Assembly (NCBI GenBank): GCA_050115015.1
Contig: JASFRI010000267.1
Span: forward strand, 1-6,078
DNA length: 6,078 nt
Source of the DNA: JASFRI01 sp050115015
GTDB lineage: Bacteria > Acidobacteriota > Polarisedimenticolia > CBDVAL01
Reading direction: 5' to 3'
In this document: piece by piece, positions 4,487 to 6,078 of the stretch
How the letters are laid out: each line of letters begins with the position of its first letter
Position numbering within the stretch: the first letter of the stretch is position 1
The notes under the pieces: generated by a model
What the model was told of the DNA's origin: nothing
Seen by the model: the letters and a program-made list of their open reading frames with translations, nothing else
The model's database searches: none
Translations under genes and position numbers: made by a program

Positions 4487-6078
4487 ATGATCCGATACGC
4501 TGGCCGGTCCCGATGGGTGGTGGTGTTCGCGTGCGCGCTGCTCTCGACGTTCCTCGCCGCGCAGGGGGAGGATCCGGACCGGCCGGTCTGGTTCCGCGTG
4601 CAGCTCGAGGCGATGAAGCGGGACCTGCCGCGGCTCGCCGCCGAGGGGTACGACATCGCCGGTACGGATCGCGCCGCGCGGACCGCGGACGTCGTCGGGA
4701 CCGTCGCCGACCTGGAGCGGCTGGCGGCGGCGGGCCTGAAGGTGGAGGTCCTCCGTTACCTGGATGGTCCCGCCCTGGAGGTGGACTCGGCCTACACCGA
4801 CTACGGGGAGATGAAGGCCTACATGGCCACCCTCGAATCGCTGTACCCGGGCATCGCGCGGGTGATGGAGCTGGGCATCACCGAGGGGGGCCGCGCCTAC
4901 CAGGTCATGAAGATCTCCGACAACGTGATGGTCGACGAGGACGAGCCGGCGATCTTCTTCGATTTCCAGCACCATTCCCGGGAGGTGATGACCCCGGAGA
5001 TCGCCCGCGATCTCATGGACTACCTCCTGAGCAACTACGGCAGCGATCCGCAGGTCACCGACTGGGTGGACCGCACGGAGATCTGGGTCCTCCCGATCCA
5101 CAATCCCGACGGCTCGAACCACGTGTTCACGGTGGACGACAGCTGGCGCAAGAACCGCCGGAACAACGGCGACGGCAGCTGGGGCGTCGACCTGAACCGG
5201 AACTATGACTGGCGCTGGGGCGCCTGCAACGGATCCTCCGGGGCGACCAGCTCCCAGGCCTACCGCGGCCCCGCGCCGGAGTCGGAGCCCGAGACCGTCG
5301 CCATCACCGACCTGGCCCGCCAGGAGCGCCCGGTGATCGACCTGAGCTACCACACGTACGGGGAGCTCGTGCTCTACCCCTACGGCTGCACGAACGCGAT
5401 CCCCTCCGACCGGGAGGCGGTGGAGAACCTCGGCCACCAGATCGCGCGCCGCCTCGTGTCGGACTCGGGGTCCGGCACCTACGAGGCGGGCTACAGCTGG
5501 AGCCTGCTCGGCGTGGTGGACGGGGAGACCAAGAGCTGGATGCTCGGGGAGCTCGGCACCTTCTCCTACACCGTGGAGGCGAACGCCTCGAGCTCCGGAG
5601 GGTTCTACCCGAGCTATGCCGCCTGGCGGGATTCCACCGTGGCCCGGAGCCGCCCCGGGTGGCAGCACGCCCTGGACCGGCTGGACGGCCCCTCGGTGCG
5701 CGGACACGTCCGCGATGCCTGCACCGGCGATCCCCTGGAGGCGGAGGTCGCCATCGACGAGCTTCCCCCCGCGCTCTACGAGCAGCCGCGAACCTCCGAG
5801 CCCGCGCACGGCCGCTACCAGCGGCTTCTGCTCCTGGGGGACTACACGCTGCGGGTCTCGAAGACCGGGTACCACGAGCAGGCCCACCCCGTCGCGGTCC
5901 GGACGGCGGCGGTGGATCGCGAGGTCGACCTGGTCCCGGTCGGCTCCCACGGACTGGTGGCCGGGGGAATCCTCGTGGACGACAGCCTCTCCGGCGACGG
6001 GGACGGCATCCTCGACCCCGGCGAGACCGCCCGGCTGCGGGTCGCCGCGCGGGCCACCGGGGAGGCGGTGACCGGTAT
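4487..6078 (+). CDS. Secreted M14 zinc carboxypeptidase (carboxypeptidase T-like), 3' end outside window
   Basis: The frame is open from ATG-4487 to the right edge (530 full codons, no stop). Residues 1-26 are a signal peptide (Arg-rich start, WVVVFACALLSTFLAA core). Residues ~27-100 look like a carboxypeptidase propeptide. The M14 domain (~103-395) has zinc ligands H163 and E166 (HHSREV) and H289 (SYHTYGELVLYPYG), substrate-binding R221 (WRKNR) and N237-R238 (VDLNRNYDW), and the general base E364 (YTVEANAS). Spacings match bovine carboxypeptidase A almost exactly (E72-R127-E270 gives E166-R221-E364). The closest pattern I know is carboxypeptidase T of Thermoactinomyces. Residues ~404-486 resemble a carboxypeptidase regulatory-like (transthyretin/Ig fold) domain. 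At 498-513, DDSLSGDGDGILDPGE starts another domain with an Asp/Gly-rich, possibly Ca-binding loop seen in large secreted proteins. It should be exported and remove C-terminal residues from peptides. Oddities: Tyr248 of CPA is Gly342 here and specificity residue 255 is Lys349. Confidence 0.94.
   Translation, partial: MIRYAGRSRWVVVFACALLSTFLAAQGEDPDRPVWFRVQLEAMKRDLPRLAAEGYDIAGTDRAARTADVVGTVADLERLAAAGLKVEVLRYLDGPALEVDSAYTDYGEMKAYMATLESLYPGIARVMELGITEGGRAYQVMKISDNVMVDEDEPAIFFDFQHHSREVMTPEIARDLMDYLLSNYGSDPQVTDWVDRTEIWVLPIHNPDGSNHVFTVDDSWRKNRRNNGDGSWGVDLNRNYDWRWGACNGSSGATSSQAYRGPAPESEPETVAITDLARQERPVIDLSYHTYGELVLYPYGCTNAIPSDREAVENLGHQIARRLVSDSGSGTYEAGYSWSLLGVVDGETKSWMLGELGTFSYTVEANASSSGGFYPSYAAWRDSTVARSRPGWQHALDRLDGPSVRGHVRDACTGDPLEAEVAIDELPPALYEQPRTSEPAHGRYQRLLLLGDYTLRVSKTGYHEQAHPVAVRTAAVDREVDLVPVGSHGLVAGGILVDDSLSGDGDGILDPGETARLRVAARATGEAVTG

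Noticed and set aside
4325..5950. 541-codon open frame on the minus strand opposite the peptidase gene
   Set aside because: It is low in complexity (His/Val/Arg/Gly-rich) with no family motif, runs into the palindromic repeat, and lies opposite a clear M14 peptidase whose catalytic spacing is intact.
1..6078. CRISPR array, toxin-antitoxin pair, phage genes or other defence module
   Set aside because: No regularly spaced direct repeats, integrase, small paired ORFs or nuclease motifs were seen on either strand.

Overview
The window comes from a very GC-rich, Gram-negative bacterium. Codon third positions are overwhelmingly G or C. One gene encodes an Omp85-type outer-membrane barrel, so an outer membrane must exist. 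A Hanks-type Ser/Thr kinase next to an FHA protein, a secreted M14 peptidase with Ig-like tail domains, and a type Vd patatin together suggest a soil or sediment lineage such as Acidobacteriota (Thermoanaerobaculia-like), Myxococcota or a related phylum. That placement is inference; no rRNA or other marker gene is present.

Layout, all genes on the + strand. (1) Bases 1-785: the C-terminal part of a membrane-anchored Ser/Thr protein kinase, cut by the left edge. (2) 778-1164: a small FHA (phosphothreonine-binding) protein that overlaps the kinase by 8 bases and is almost certainly co-transcribed and translationally coupled with it. (3) 1165-1927: about 760 bases with no convincing gene, holding several hairpins (one a UUCG tetraloop, one a 15/16-bp inverted repeat), a possible coding relic, and a possible promoter near the downstream end. 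(4) 1928-4165: a complete patatin-like phospholipase fused to a POTRA domain and an outer-membrane beta-barrel (PlpD-like, type Vd secretion). Its best start is a GTG with a strong Shine-Dalgarno, 16 codons inside the longest ORF. (5) 4171-4411: a 241-base near-palindromic repeat starting 5 bases after the patatin stop, with 22-bp terminal inverted repeats (21/22) and two matching internal hairpins. (6) 4423-4441: a perfect G-quadruplex motif. (7) 4487 to the right edge: a secreted M14 zinc carboxypeptidase resembling carboxypeptidase T, with a propeptide, a catalytic domain, a carboxypeptidase-regulatory-like domain and the start of a further repeat-type domain; its 3' end lies outside the window.

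The kinase and FHA protein form a phospho-signalling pair. The patatin and the carboxypeptidase are both exported hydrolases, but the palindromic element and the G-rich tract separate them, so they are probably not one simple operon. The most unusual items are the palindromic element, the G-quadruplex in the peptidase leader, and the S1' pocket of the peptidase, where Lys sits at the specificity position (bovine CPA 255) and Gly replaces Tyr248.
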